Positions 43,126-53,511 of a stretch of 64,000 bases of DNA are shown here, in pieces. The DNA comes from Microlunatus speluncae (GTDB lineage Bacteria > Actinomycetota > Actinomycetes > Propionibacteriales > Propionibacteriaceae), in NCBI RefSeq assembly GCF_009299835.1, contig NZ_VKCZ01000004.1, positions 124,001 to 188,000 on the forward strand, written 5' to 3'. Under the pieces are notes generated by a model that had not been told where the DNA came from, ran no database searches, and saw only the letters and a list, made by a program, of their open reading frames with translations. Made by a program: the position numbers and the translations under genes. How positions within the stretch are numbered: the first letter of the stretch is position 1; each line of letters starts with the position of its first letter.

Positions 43126-43947
43126 GTGGACGAGGTGTTCAGGGCGCTGGCCGACCCCAGCCGGCGGCGGCTGCTGGACAGCCTGAACGCGCGCAACGGG
43201 CAGACCCTGCGAGAGCTGTGCGCCGGGCTGGAGCTGGCGCGGCAGTCGGTCAGCAAACACCTCGCCGTGCTCGAGGCCGCCAACCTCGTGACGACCTCCT
43301 GGCGCGGCCGGGAGAAGTTGCACTTCCTGAACCCCGTGCCGATCAACGCCGTCGCCGACCGCTGGATGACGCGCTACGACCGCCAGCGCGCCGGTGCGCT
43401 GGCCGACCTGAAATCAGCCTTGGAGAGGGACCCGATGGGCGCCACCGAATTCGTCTACACGACCTACATCAGGACCTCGCCGGAACGGCTCTGGCAGGCG
43501 ATCACGGAGCCGGCCTTCACCCGTCGCTACTGGGGCACGGCGTTCGAGACCGATTGGCAGCCCGGCTCGCCGATGATCTGGATCGAGCCGAACGGCCACC
43601 GGATCGAGGATCCGGAGCAGGTCGTGCTCGAGTCCGAGCCGCCTCGTCGGCTGTCGTACACCTGGCACACGTTCACCTCCGAATGGGCCGCCGGAGCCGG
43701 GGTCGGCGCCGAGGCCCTGAGTGCCCTTCGCGCCGAGCAGCGCTCGAAGGTGATCTTCGATCTTGAACCGATGGGTGAGCTGGTCCGGCTCACGGTGACC
43801 CATGACGACTGCCACCCGGACGGCCAACTGCTGCGGATGATCAGCGGCGGCTGGCCCCACCTGCTGTCCGGTCTGAAGACCTTGATCGAAACCGGCGAGA
43901 GCCTGCCCGAGGCAGTTCTTGCCACCCCGAAAGGTGATTCCCGATGA
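43126..43947 (+). CDS. ArsR-type HTH fused to SRPBCC (AHSA1-like) domain
   Basis: 273 residues. Residues 1-90 are an ArsR winged helix (FRALADPSRRRLLDSLNA, LARQSVSKHLAVLEAANLV); residues from about 108 are an AHSA1-type SRPBCC domain (EFVYTTYIRTSPERLWQAITEPAFTRRYWG). No metal-binding Cys set, so the SRPBCC cavity probably senses a hydrophobic ligand. Overlaps the next SRPBCC gene by four bases. GTG start. Confidence 0.85.
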   Translation: MDEVFRALADPSRRRLLDSLNARNGQTLRELCAGLELARQSVSKHLAVLEAANLVTTSWRGREKLHFLNPVPINAVADRWMTRYDRQRAGALADLKSALERDPMGATEFVYTTYIRTSPERLWQAITEPAFTRRYWGTAFETDWQPGSPMIWIEPNGHRIEDPEQVVLESEPPRRLSYTWHTFTSEWAAGAGVGAEALSALRAEQRSKVIFDLEPMGELVRLTVTHDDCHPDGQLLRMISGGWPHLLSGLKTLIETGESLPEAVLATPKGDSR

Positions 43948-44420
43948 TCGACTCCATCCTGCAACTCACCCGGGCGCCGACCGTGCAGGTCGCCATGCTG
44001 ATCCGCCGTCCCGCGGCCGAGGTGTTCCGGGCCTTCGCCGATCCCGCCGTCACGACCCGCTTCTGGTTCACCAGGAGCAGCGGTCCGCTGACGACGGGTG
44101 CCGAGGTCACCTGGGACTGGGAGATGTACGGAGTCAGCGCCACGGCCCGGGTCGATGAGGTCGTGGAGAACCGGCTGATCCGCTTCCATTGGAGCAACGA
44201 CGGGATCACGGCGGTGGAGCTGCGCTTCACCCCGCACGGCGAGAACGCCACCTTCGTCGAGATCACCGAATCCGAACTCGCCGGCAGCGGCGACGACCTC
44301 GTCACGCACGCGGTCGGCTCCGCCGAGGGCTTCACCATCGCCCTGTGCTCGGCGAAGGCGTTGCTCGAACACGGTATCGCCCTGAACGGCGTGGCCGACC
44401 GGTTCCCGAACGGGCTCTAA
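43944..44420 (+). CDS. SRPBCC (AHSA1-like) domain protein
   Basis: 158 residues with the START-like fold: VQVAMLIRRPAAEVFRAFADPAVTTRFWFT, then strands to the C-terminal helix. It is related to the SRPBCC half of the preceding protein and coupled to it by an ATGA overlap, so the pair likely works on the same ligand or arose by duplication. Confidence 0.83.
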   Translation: MIDSILQLTRAPTVQVAMLIRRPAAEVFRAFADPAVTTRFWFTRSSGPLTTGAEVTWDWEMYGVSATARVDEVVENRLIRFHWSNDGITAVELRFTPHGENATFVEITESELAGSGDDLVTHAVGSAEGFTIALCSAKALLEHGIALNGVADRFPNGL

Positions 44421-44423
44421 TGC

Positions 44424-45791
<1,368 letters not shown>

Positions 45792-45853
45792 GACAGCAAC
45801 GCTACGTCGCGCCGCTCGGTTCGACCGCGACGGGTTCCGCCCACCGGGAAAGT

Positions 45854-45859
45854 TAGACT
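45854..45859 (+). promoter_or_regulatory. -10 hexamer TAGACT of padR (leaderless type)
   Basis: TAGACT ends 7 nt before the ATG at 45867. Confidence 0.45.
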
Positions 45860-45866
45860 CCGCGGC

Positions 45867-46535
45867 ATGGCCAGCGCCGCAGTCACGCGAATGCTGGTGC
45901 TCGGCGTGGTCTCGCTCTTCCAGCCGATGAACGGCTATCAGGTGCTGCGCGAGCTGAACTCCTGGTACGTCGAGGACTGGGCCCAGGTGAAGCCGGGCTC
46001 GATCTACTCGATGCTGAATTCGTTGTCCAAGCAGGGAATGCTGCACCGGCACGAGCTCGCCGAGGCGGACCGAGCGGTGGCCGTCTACGAAGTCTCGGAG
46101 TCGGGGGAACGCGAGCTCGGCGACCTGGTCCGGGTCGGCCTGGACGGCAGCCGCGGGCTGGACCCGGTGATGTTCCACGCCACCATGTCGTTCGCGCCGA
46201 CGCTGCAGCGGGCCGAGGTGATCGCGGCGGTTGTCCGGCGGATCGAGAACGTGACCCGCTATCGGGACGGTCTGGTGTCCAAGATCAGCAACGACTCGAT
46301 GCCGTCGCACGTCCGGCATGCTCTGACCCTGCCACTGGCGCAGACGGAGGCCGAGCTCGCGTGGGTGACCGAGTTCCGCACGCTGCTGGACGGCGGCTAC
46401 CTGTGGTTCGCGGGCGAATCGGGCGACCCCTGGGAGCCGCCTCCGGAGGACGCCGGCTGGGAGATGGTGGCCCAGGCGCAGCGCTACCAGAAGCTGATTG
46501 CCGAGCGAAGGAAGTCCGGCGACATTCAAACTTGA
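45867..46535 (+). CDS. PadR-family transcriptional regulator
   Basis: 222 residues. The PadR winged helix starts MLVLGVVSLFQPMNGYQVLRELNSW and continues GSIYSMLNSLSKQGMLHRHE; the C-terminal region is helical for dimerisation. It sits directly upstream of a DrrAB-like exporter and probably represses it until a drug-like ligand binds. Operator candidates lie between the two and overlap the gene's last codons. Confidence 0.86.
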   Translation: MASAAVTRMLVLGVVSLFQPMNGYQVLRELNSWYVEDWAQVKPGSIYSMLNSLSKQGMLHRHELAEADRAVAVYEVSESGERELGDLVRVGLDGSRGLDPVMFHATMSFAPTLQRAEVIAAVVRRIENVTRYRDGLVSKISNDSMPSHVRHALTLPLAQTEAELAWVTEFRTLLDGGYLWFAGESGDPWEPPPEDAGWEMVAQAQRYQKLIAERRKSGDIQT

Positions 46536-46556
46536 CTATCAGCGTTCAAATTTGAA
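46525..46556. promoter_or_regulatory. Tandem PadR operator candidates
   Basis: TTCAAACTTGA at 46525-46535 and the perfect palindrome TTCAAATTTGAA at 46545-46556 start 20 bp apart, i.e. on one face of the helix, in an AT-rich patch in front of the ABC ATPase gene. Confidence 0.6.
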
Positions 46557-46582
46557 TAATTGTGGTCGAAAGGGGGTCGACC

Positions 46583-47581
46583 ATGATCCATGCACGCCAA
46601 CTGACCCGTACGTACAAGACCCGGCGCGGCCGGGAGACCGTCGAGGTGACCGCCGTCGACGGCGTCGATCTCGATGTCCGGAGCGGCGAGATCGTCGGAT
46701 TCCTCGGGCCGAACGGTGCCGGGAAATCGACCACGCTGAAGATGCTGACCACGCTGCTCAAGCCGACCTCCGGCAGTGCGACCGTGGCCGGGTTCGACGT
46801 CGCGACCGAGCCGGTGCAGGTGCGCCGGTCGATCGGCTACGTGTCCCAGTCCGGCTCGGCCTCGAGCGAGGGGCGGGCCGGCGACGAGATCGTCGATCAT
46901 GCCCTGCTGTACGGGATCGACCGGCCGACCGCCACCCGTCGGGCCCGTGACCTGCTGTCCCGGTTCGACCTGGACGGCGTCTGGGAGCGCACCGGCCGCA
47001 GCCTCTCCGGCGGTCAGCGGCGACGGCTGGACATCGCGATGGGCTTGGTGCACGAACCGAAGTTGATCTTCCTCGACGAGCCGACCACCGGCCTCGACCC
47101 GCAGGCCCGGGCCAACCTGTGGACGCACATCTCGGCGCTCCGAGACCGGTTGGAGGGCACCGTCTTCCTCACCACCCACTACCTGGACGAGGCCGACGCG
47201 CTCTGTGACCGGATCTTCGTGATCGATCATGGTCGGATCATCGCGGCGGACACCCCCGAGGCGTTGAAGTCCGCGGTCCGCGGGGACCTGATCGAGCTGT
47301 CGCTCGCCGACCCGTCGCGCCTCGGCCAGGCGGCCGAGCGGCTGCAGAGCCTCAGCGGAGCGACCGAGCTGATGACCGCCGAGACGACGGTCAGCGCCCG
47401 GGTGCCCAAGGCGGGCGGCGCGCTGCCGGGCCTGCTCCGTGATCTTGACGCGGACGGGATCGGGCTGGACGGCGTCGAGGTCCGCCGCCCCACCCTGGAC
47501 GACGTGTTCCTCGCCCTGACCGGTCATTCGCTCAGGGACGAGACAGCGTCCGCGCCCGAACTAGAGACCGCAGGAGTCTGA
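46583..47581 (+). CDS. ABC transporter ATPase, DrrA-like
   Basis: 332 residues: Walker A GPNGAGKST, signature LSGGQRRRLD, Walker B LIFLDEPTTG and H-loop TTHYLDEAD, then a C-terminal extension typical of DrrA-type drug exporters. ATG 5 nt behind AAAGGGGG. Forms an exporter with the next gene; PadR is the likely repressor. Confidence 0.88.
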   Translation: MIHARQLTRTYKTRRGRETVEVTAVDGVDLDVRSGEIVGFLGPNGAGKSTTLKMLTTLLKPTSGSATVAGFDVATEPVQVRRSIGYVSQSGSASSEGRAGDEIVDHALLYGIDRPTATRRARDLLSRFDLDGVWERTGRSLSGGQRRRLDIAMGLVHEPKLIFLDEPTTGLDPQARANLWTHISALRDRLEGTVFLTTHYLDEADALCDRIFVIDHGRIIAADTPEALKSAVRGDLIELSLADPSRLGQAAERLQSLSGATELMTAETTVSARVPKAGGALPGLLRDLDADGIGLDGVEVRRPTLDDVFLALTGHSLRDETASAPELETAGV

Positions 47582-47583
47582 TC

Positions 47584-48339
47584 ATGACGTTCTTCCGCGA
47601 CACGTTCATCGTGTTCCGCCGGCAGTTCCGGCTGGCGGTCCGCAACCCGGCCTGGGTGATCATCGGGATGTTGCAGCCGGTGCTCTATCTGGTGCTGTTC
47701 GGGCCGCTGCTGGAGCCTATCGCCGGCCAGCTGGGCACGGCGAACGCGTACACCCTGTTCGTGCCCGGACTGCTGGTGCAGTTGGGCCTGTTCGGTGCGC
47801 TGTTCGCCGGCTTCGGGCTGATCGGCGAGTGGCGCGACGGGGTGATCGAGGCCGAGCGCGTGACGCCGGCCAGCCGGGTCGCGCTGCTGCTCGGCCGGGT
47901 GCTGCGCGACGTGCTGCAGCTGACCGTGCAGGGATTGATCTTGATCGGGCTGGCGTTCGCCTTCGGGCTGCGCGGGTCGATCGGCGGAATGCTGCTCGGC
48001 CTGCTGTTGGTGATCTTGGTCGGCACGGCCTGCGCTTCGAGCTCGTACGCGCTGGCACTGGCGACCAAGAGCGAGGACGCACTGGCCCCGATCCTCAACA
48101 TGGTCACCCTGCCGCTGCTGTTGCTCAGCGGCATCCTGTTGCCGATGACGCTCGGGCCGGGCTGGCTGCAGGCGATCAGCAACGTGCTGCCGACCAAGCA
48201 CGTCGTCGACGGCGTCCGCGCCGTCTTCCGCGGCGACCTGCTCAGCGGCCAGACCTTCTGGGGCGTGCTCTGGTCAGTCATCCTGGCCGCTGCCGGCCTC
48301 TGGATCGGCACCCGCACCTTCCGCCGCCAAAACGCCTGA
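47584..48339 (+). CDS. ABC-2 type permease, DrrB-like
   Basis: 251 residues, six membrane segments, with the ABC-2 hallmark ERVTPASRVALLLGRVLRDV and the later PLLLLSGILLPM. Starts 2 bp behind the ATPase gene. Palindrome copy 4 begins 5 bp behind its stop. Confidence 0.86.
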   Translation: MTFFRDTFIVFRRQFRLAVRNPAWVIIGMLQPVLYLVLFGPLLEPIAGQLGTANAYTLFVPGLLVQLGLFGALFAGFGLIGEWRDGVIEAERVTPASRVALLLGRVLRDVLQLTVQGLILIGLAFAFGLRGSIGGMLLGLLLVILVGTACASSSYALALATKSEDALAPILNMVTLPLLLLSGILLPMTLGPGWLQAISNVLPTKHVVDGVRAVFRGDLLSGQTFWGVLWSVILAAAGLWIGTRTFRRQNA

Positions 48340-48344
48340 ACACC

Positions 48345-48398
48345 CCGACTTGTCAGAACTAGGGAACGCTATGGCGGTCCCTAGTTCTGACAACTCGG
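48345..48398. repeat. 54-bp palindromic repeat, copy 4
   Basis: 22-10-22 layout, loop CGCTATGGCG. The inner stem is AGGGA pairing TCCCT instead of GAGTTG/CAACTC, i.e. both sides have changed together. One outer mismatch (CCGACTTG against CAACTCGG). Begins 5 bp behind the permease stop. Confidence 0.92.
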
Positions 48399-48498
48399 GG
48401 TTTGGCTCCCAACAAAGTTGCCGGGGCGATGCAACGCATTCGCGGTTCGGCACGTAGTGCTGCTGAGCGACAACGGGTCGCTCAGTAAAGGGGGTCTG

Positions 48499-49977
48499 AT
48501 GAAGATTCAACTGCGGGCCGCTGTGGGCTTTGCGGCCGCGCTGGCCATGAGTGCGGGAGTCGGCGCGACGGCGCTGCCGGCGGCCACGGCGGGACCGGTG
48601 ACACCCCAGCTCAAGCTCGAGCTGGCGACGAAGAACGTCACCGCGGAGAATTGGGACGGCGACACTTCAGTCGACCTGAGCCTGTACGCGGTCGCGGGCA
48701 AGCGGGCGTTCGAGGTCAGGGCGTATCGCACGTCCTACGACCGGCCGATCAGTGCCTGGCAGGTCAAACCGGGGCCCGATCAGGCGATCCCGGAAGCCTT
48801 GGTGCCGACCTTCGACGGGCTGAAGAAGTTCTTCACCGTGCAGGTCGTCGATGCCAAGGGCAAGGTCGTGGTGGATCGCAAGCTCGACTTCTGTCCGAAC
48901 GGCTACGAACAGGTGCGGCGGCGGCCTGATGCGCCGGCCACTTCGCCCTATCCGGAGGGCTGCGGCTGGAATCCGTACACGACGGGAATGGTCTGGGGGA
49001 TCGAGAAGGGCTTCGCCGTGCGCTCGTTCGACTCGCTCGAGACCAAGCTCAAGCCGGGCAGCTACAAGGTGATCACGACGATCGCCAAGAACTATCGCGA
49101 TCTCTTCGAGCTCCCGACAGCGGCGGCCACCGCGACGGCGAACCTGAAGGTGATCAAGGGCGTCGACGAGGAGGCGCACGCGCGCAAGTTGCAGACTCGG
49201 CAGCAGCAGTCTCAGCAACAGCAGTCGAAGGCTCCTGCGCCGGTGAAGCCGACCGGGCGGGCACTGCTGGGGAAGCCGAGCGGACCGCTGCCTGATCTTC
49301 AGTCCCTGCCGGCCTGGGGGATCATGATCGATCGCGGTCGCTATCTCGACTTCTCTGCCACGGTGTGGAATGCGGGCCCGTCGCCGTTGGTGGTCGACGG
49401 CTTCCGGCAGGACCAGAACGAGGACCTGATGGACGCCTACCAGTACTTCTTCAACAGTGCCGGGAAGCAGATCGGGCACAAGCAGGTCGGCACGATGGAG
49501 TGGGATCCCCGCGACGGGCACCATCACTGGCACTTCACCGACTTCGCCCGCTATCGCCTGCTGGACCAGGACAAGAATGTCGTCGTCCGGAGTCAGAAGG
49601 AGGCCTTCTGCCTGGCCAACACGGACGCGATCGACTACACGGTCAAGGGTGCGAACTGGAAGCCGGGGAACACCGACCTGCACACCGCCTGCGGTGATCG
49701 CGGATCGATCGGGATCCGGGAGGTGCTCGCCAGCGGCTCCGGCGACACCTACGTCCAGTACCTGCCGGGCCAGTCGTTCGATCTCAAGGGTCTGAAGAAC
49801 GGGGTCTACTACATCGAGGTCACGGCGAACCCGGACCGCAAGCTGGTCGAGGTCAGCACGACCAACAACATCACCTATCGCAAGGTCACCATCGGCGGCA
49901 CCAACGGCCACCGCACCGTCAAGGTCGCCAAGGTCGGTGTGATCACCGAGCCGCCGCCGGACGGCGACGAACACTAA
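48499..49977 (+). CDS. Secreted lysyl-oxidase-like protein
   Basis: 492 residues. A signal peptide (KIQLRAAVGFAAALAMSAGVGATALPAATA) is followed by a unique region, a Gln-rich linker near 234-246, and a lysyl-oxidase-type domain with the copper motif DGHHHWHF near residue 340. Lysyl oxidases oxidise amines using copper and a quinone cofactor; bacterial members are extracellular and poorly studied. ATG behind AAAGGGGG. Flanked on both sides by 54-bp palindromes. Confidence 0.82.
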   Translation: MKIQLRAAVGFAAALAMSAGVGATALPAATAGPVTPQLKLELATKNVTAENWDGDTSVDLSLYAVAGKRAFEVRAYRTSYDRPISAWQVKPGPDQAIPEALVPTFDGLKKFFTVQVVDAKGKVVVDRKLDFCPNGYEQVRRRPDAPATSPYPEGCGWNPYTTGMVWGIEKGFAVRSFDSLETKLKPGSYKVITTIAKNYRDLFELPTAAATATANLKVIKGVDEEAHARKLQTRQQQSQQQQSKAPAPVKPTGRALLGKPSGPLPDLQSLPAWGIMIDRGRYLDFSATVWNAGPSPLVVDGFRQDQNEDLMDAYQYFFNSAGKQIGHKQVGTMEWDPRDGHHHWHFTDFARYRLLDQDKNVVVRSQKEAFCLANTDAIDYTVKGANWKPGNTDLHTACGDRGSIGIREVLASGSGDTYVQYLPGQSFDLKGLKNGVYYIEVTANPDRKLVEVSTTNNITYRKVTIGGTNGHRTVKVAKVGVITEPPPDGDEH

Positions 49978-49984
49978 CCCGTAG

Positions 49985-50038
49985 TCGACCTGTCAGAACT
50001 GAGGAGCGCTATAGGGCTCCTCAGTTCTGACAACTCGG
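49985..50038. repeat. 54-bp palindromic repeat, copy 5
   Basis: 22-10-22 layout, loop CGCTATAGGG. Inner stem GAGGAG pairs perfectly with CTCCTC, a third paired version. Outer left arm has decayed to TCGACCTG. Begins 7 bp behind the lysyl-oxidase-like gene stop. Confidence 0.92.
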
Positions 50039-50062
50039 GCGTCGTGCGAGTACTGTCAGTTC

Positions 50063-50899
50063 GTGCGAATCCGAGGGTCCGCGCCTGAATCTGCGGCTGC
50101 GGTCATGGTCATCGTGATGTCCCTGCTTCTCGGCGCCTGCGGCGGTGCTCCGCCCACGGCGGTGTCGTCGGACCGGACAGGGGCCGATGCGTCCCTCGGC
50201 TCGCCGGCTGCGCCCCGGATCGCGGCGTCGAGGGAGTCGTCGAAGCCGACTCCTCAGGCCGCCGCCAAGCGGGCCCGGCCGGCGGTCAACTGCAAGAAGC
50301 TGAAGTGCATCGCGCTCACGTACGACGACGGACCGAGCCCGAAGACGACGGCGAAGCTGATCAAGATCTTGAAGAAGCACAAGGCGAAGGCCACCTTCTT
50401 CCAGCTCGGCCAGCTCGCGAAGCGGCATCCGAAACTGGTCCGGAAGATTCACCAGATGGGGTCCGAGGTGGCGAACCACTCGTGGGACCACGATTCACTG
50501 AACCGCAAGTCGGTCAAGGGGGCGCATCAGGACCTCAAGCGGGCCTCCGCGGCGATCGAGAAGGGTTGCCGTTGCCGGGTCAGGCTGATGCGTCCGCCGT
50601 ACGGAGCGACCGACAAGGGCGTCGACAAGGCGGCCAAGAAGGCCGGCCTGGCCGAGATCCTGTGGGACATCGACACCCTCGACTGGTCGAGCCGCAACCC
50701 GGGCAAGATCAAACGCAAGGTGCTGCGCGGCGCGGCCAGGAACCGGATCGTGCTGATGCATGACATCCACCGGACCACGATCGCTGCCCAGGAAGACATC
50801 ATCAAGGGTCTGAAGAAGCGGGGCTACACGCTGGTCACGGTGAGCGAACTGCTCGGCAAGCCCAAGCCCGGCAAGCGGTACCCGAAGTCCTGGCGATGA
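50063..50899 (+). CDS. Polysaccharide deacetylase (NodB domain) lipoprotein
   Basis: 278 residues. Lipobox LLLGAC after a hydrophobic start predicts a lipid-anchored extracellular protein. The NodB motifs are all present: TYDDGPS, the metal-binding HSWDHD, RPPYG, DTLDW and LMHD. It probably removes N-acetyl groups from peptidoglycan or another wall glycan. The mature protein is very Lys-rich. GTG start. Confidence 0.87.
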   Translation: MRIRGSAPESAAAVMVIVMSLLLGACGGAPPTAVSSDRTGADASLGSPAAPRIAASRESSKPTPQAAAKRARPAVNCKKLKCIALTYDDGPSPKTTAKLIKILKKHKAKATFFQLGQLAKRHPKLVRKIHQMGSEVANHSWDHDSLNRKSVKGAHQDLKRASAAIEKGCRCRVRLMRPPYGATDKGVDKAAKKAGLAEILWDIDTLDWSSRNPGKIKRKVLRGAARNRIVLMHDIHRTTIAAQEDIIKGLKKRGYTLVTVSELLGKPKPGKRYPKSWR

Positions 50900-50946
50900 T
50901 CAGAGGGTTTCCGCGCCACGTGTTAACTCCTTCGACAGGTCCAAGG

Positions 50947-50981
50947 AACGTGTTAAGAAAACGCGGAATTCTTAACACGTT
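50947..50981 (+). terminator. Rho-independent-type terminator behind the NodB gene
   Basis: 13-bp perfect arms (AACGTGTTAAGAA with TTCTTAACACGTT) around a 9-nt loop, followed by TTCTCC. 47 bp behind the stop. Confidence 0.65.
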
Positions 50982-51045
50982 TTCTCCAGGCGTCAACTGA
51001 ACTCATCTCACGATCCGGCCCGGAGTGCCCGCGTCGCGAGTTGCT

Positions 51046-52818
51046 TCAGATGACGCGTTCGGCGGCTTCCAGCCAGGACTGCTCGAGATCGTCCTTCTCG
51101 GTGGTCAGCTCCGTCAGGTCCTGTTGCAGGCCGGTCAGTCGCTGGTAGTCGGTCCCGGCGGCGGCCATCTGATCATGGATCTTCCCGATCGCGGTGTCGA
51201 TCCGCTGCAACCGTTGCTCGATCCGGGCCAGGTCCTTCTTGACCCGGCGGTCCTCGGCAGCCGAGCTGACCGGCTTCCGCTCCTCGGTGGACGTCGCCGG
51301 CGTGGCCGTGGTCGCGGCCCGGCGATGCTCCAGGTATTGATCAACACCGCCGGGCAGCAGCACGCAGCGGCCGTCGCCCATCAGCGCGTACGTCACGTCG
51401 CAGACCCGCTCCAGGAAATAGCGGTCATGGGAGACCACGATCAAGGTCCCGGGCCAGTTGTCCAGATAGTCCTCGATCACCGTCAGGGTGTCGATGTCGA
51501 GATCATTGGTCGGCTCGTCCAGCAGCAGCACGTTGGGCTCGGCCAGCAGGATCCGGAGGAACTGCAACCGCCGCCGCTCGCCGCCGGAGAGGTCACCGAT
51601 CCGGGCGGTCAGTCGATCACCGGTGAAGCCGAAGTCCTCCAGCAGGGTGGTCGCGCTGACCTCCTTGCCGGAAGCGAGTTGGGTGGTGTTCTGGCTGACC
51701 GAATCCAGCACCCGGTCCCGTTCGTCCAGCTCGGCGACGTTCTGGCTGAGCTCGCCGATGCTGATCGTCCGGCCGCGCTTGATCGTTCCGGCGTCGGGCC
51801 GGCGATCACCGGCCAGCAACCGGAGCAGGGTGGTCTTGCCGGCGCCGTTGACGCCGATCAGGCCGATCCGCATGCCGGGACCGATCGACCAGTCCAGCTC
51901 CTTGATCAGGTCCCGGGCCTGATCACCCTCGCCGACCGAGAGCCGGATCCGGTGCAGATCGAAGACGTCCTTGCCGAGCCGGTTGCTCGACAGCCTGCTC
52001 AGCTCGACCGTGTCCCGCGGCGGCGGTTCGTTCTCGATCAACGCATTCGCCGCGTCGGTCCGGAACCGCGGCTTGGAGGTCCGGGCCGGCGCGCCGCGGC
52101 GGAGCCAGGCCAGCTCCTTGCGCAGCAGGTTGGCCCGCCGGGACTCGACCTGGACGGCCTGCCGGCCGCGCTCGGCCCGGGCCAGCACATACGCGGCGTA
52201 GCCGCCGTCGTAGCCGTCCACGACGCCGTCGTGCACCTCCCAGATCCGGGTGCAGATCGCATCGAGGAACCACCGGTCGTGGCTGACCACGAGCATCGCG
52301 GTCTTCCCGGCCTGAAGGGCGCGCAGGTGTTCGGCCAGCCAGGCCACGGCCTCCACATCGAGATGGTTGGTCGGCTCGTCGAGCACCAGCAGATCGTGGC
52401 CGGCGAGCATCAGCTGGACCAGCGCTGTCCGCCGCCGCTCGCCGCCGCTCAGGGTGGAGATCGTTGCATCAAGATCGACATCGCCGAGCAGGTGCCGCAC
52501 GATCGCCCGGGTCGTCGGGTCGGCGGCCCAGACATGATCATCGGCGCCGTCGACGATCACCGACCGGACCGTCTCGGTCGGCGCGTAGTCGTCGGTCTGG
52601 TGCAGATAGCCGATCGACGTCGCGCCGGCCCGGGTCACCCGGCCGGAGTCCGGTTCGAGCGTGCCGGTGAGGATGCGCAGCAGGGTGGTCTTGCCGTCGC
52701 CGTTGCGGCCGACCACGCCGATCACGTCGCCGCGGTCGAGGCCGAGGCTGACCTCGTCGAGCAGCACCCGGGTGCCGAAGGCGATGCCGATCCGCTCGGC
52801 GTTGAGCAAGTTGCTCAC
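51046..52818 (-). CDS. ABC-F ATPase, Uup-like
   Basis: 590 residues with two ATPase domains: Walker A GRNGDGKTT and GVNGAGKTT, signatures TLSGGERRR and DLSGGERRR, Walker B LLVLDEPTNHLD and LLLDEPTNDLD. No membrane domain. The C-terminal coiled coil (ARIEQRLQRIDTAIGKIHDQM) is typical of Uup. ABC-F proteins act on ribosomes or nucleic acids rather than transport. GTG start. Confidence 0.9.
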   Translation of the reverse strand: MSNLLNAERIGIAFGTRVLLDEVSLGLDRGDVIGVVGRNGDGKTTLLRILTGTLEPDSGRVTRAGATSIGYLHQTDDYAPTETVRSVIVDGADDHVWAADPTTRAIVRHLLGDVDLDATISTLSGGERRRTALVQLMLAGHDLLVLDEPTNHLDVEAVAWLAEHLRALQAGKTAMLVVSHDRWFLDAICTRIWEVHDGVVDGYDGGYAAYVLARAERGRQAVQVESRRANLLRKELAWLRRGAPARTSKPRFRTDAANALIENEPPPRDTVELSRLSSNRLGKDVFDLHRIRLSVGEGDQARDLIKELDWSIGPGMRIGLIGVNGAGKTTLLRLLAGDRRPDAGTIKRGRTISIGELSQNVAELDERDRVLDSVSQNTTQLASGKEVSATTLLEDFGFTGDRLTARIGDLSGGERRRLQFLRILLAEPNVLLLDEPTNDLDIDTLTVIEDYLDNWPGTLIVVSHDRYFLERVCDVTYALMGDGRCVLLPGGVDQYLEHRRAATTATPATSTEERKPVSSAAEDRRVKKDLARIEQRLQRIDTAIGKIHDQMAAAGTDYQRLTGLQQDLTELTTEKDDLEQSWLEAAERVI

Positions 52819-52848
52819 AATGGGACTCCGTCGAGGTTCGCCACCCGG

Positions 52849-53511
52849 TCAGCGCTCCCCGGCCGTGACCAGGCCGCTCTCGTACGCCACGATCACGAGC
52901 TGAGCGCGATCCCGGACGCCGAGCTTGCCGAGCAGCCGGCTGACGTAGGTCCGGGCGGTCGCCGGGCTGATGAAGAGCACGCCGCCGATCTCGTCGTTCG
53001 ACCGGCCGCGACCGACCTCGGCCAGCACCTCCCGCTCCCGCTCGGTCAGCTCGGCCACCAGCTCCGGCCGGGCCTGCGGCGAGCGTGACCGGGCCAACTC
53101 GGCCAGCACCCGGCCGGTGACGCCGGGGGACAGCAGACCCGCCCCGGCGGCGACCAGGTGGACCGACCGGCGCAGCTCGTCGGGCTCGACATCCTTGAGC
53201 AGGAAGCCGGCCGCGCCGGCGCGGATCGCGCCGAGCACGTGATCGTCCTCGTCGAACGTCGTCAAGATCACCACCTGGGTGCCGTTCAGCTCCGGATCGG
53301 CGGTGATCATGGTCGTGGCCTCGATGCCGTCCAGCATCGGCATCCGGATGTCCATCAGCGCCACGTCCGGCCTGGTCCGGCGCAGCAGGGCGATGCCGTC
53401 GTTGCCGTTGCCGGCCTCGCCGACGACACTGATCTCCGGATCCCTGTCCAGCAAGGAGATCAGACCCGTTCGGACCATGGACTGGTCGTCGATGACCGCG
53501 ACAGTGATCAT
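52849..53511 (-). CDS. Response regulator, NarL/LuxR type
   Basis: 220 residues: receiver domain with phosphoacceptor Asp54 in LMDIRMP and a C-terminal LuxR HTH (LTEREREVLAEVGRGRSNDEIGG). Partner kinase is the adjacent gene; the start overlaps its stop by four bases. Confidence 0.92.
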   Translation of the reverse strand: MITVAVIDDQSMVRTGLISLLDRDPEISVVGEAGNGNDGIALLRRTRPDVALMDIRMPMLDGIEATTMITADPELNGTQVVILTTFDEDDHVLGAIRAGAAGFLLKDVEPDELRRSVHLVAAGAGLLSPGVTGRVLAELARSRSPQARPELVAELTEREREVLAEVGRGRSNDEIGGVLFISPATARTYVSRLLGKLGVRDRAQLVIVAYESGLVTAGER

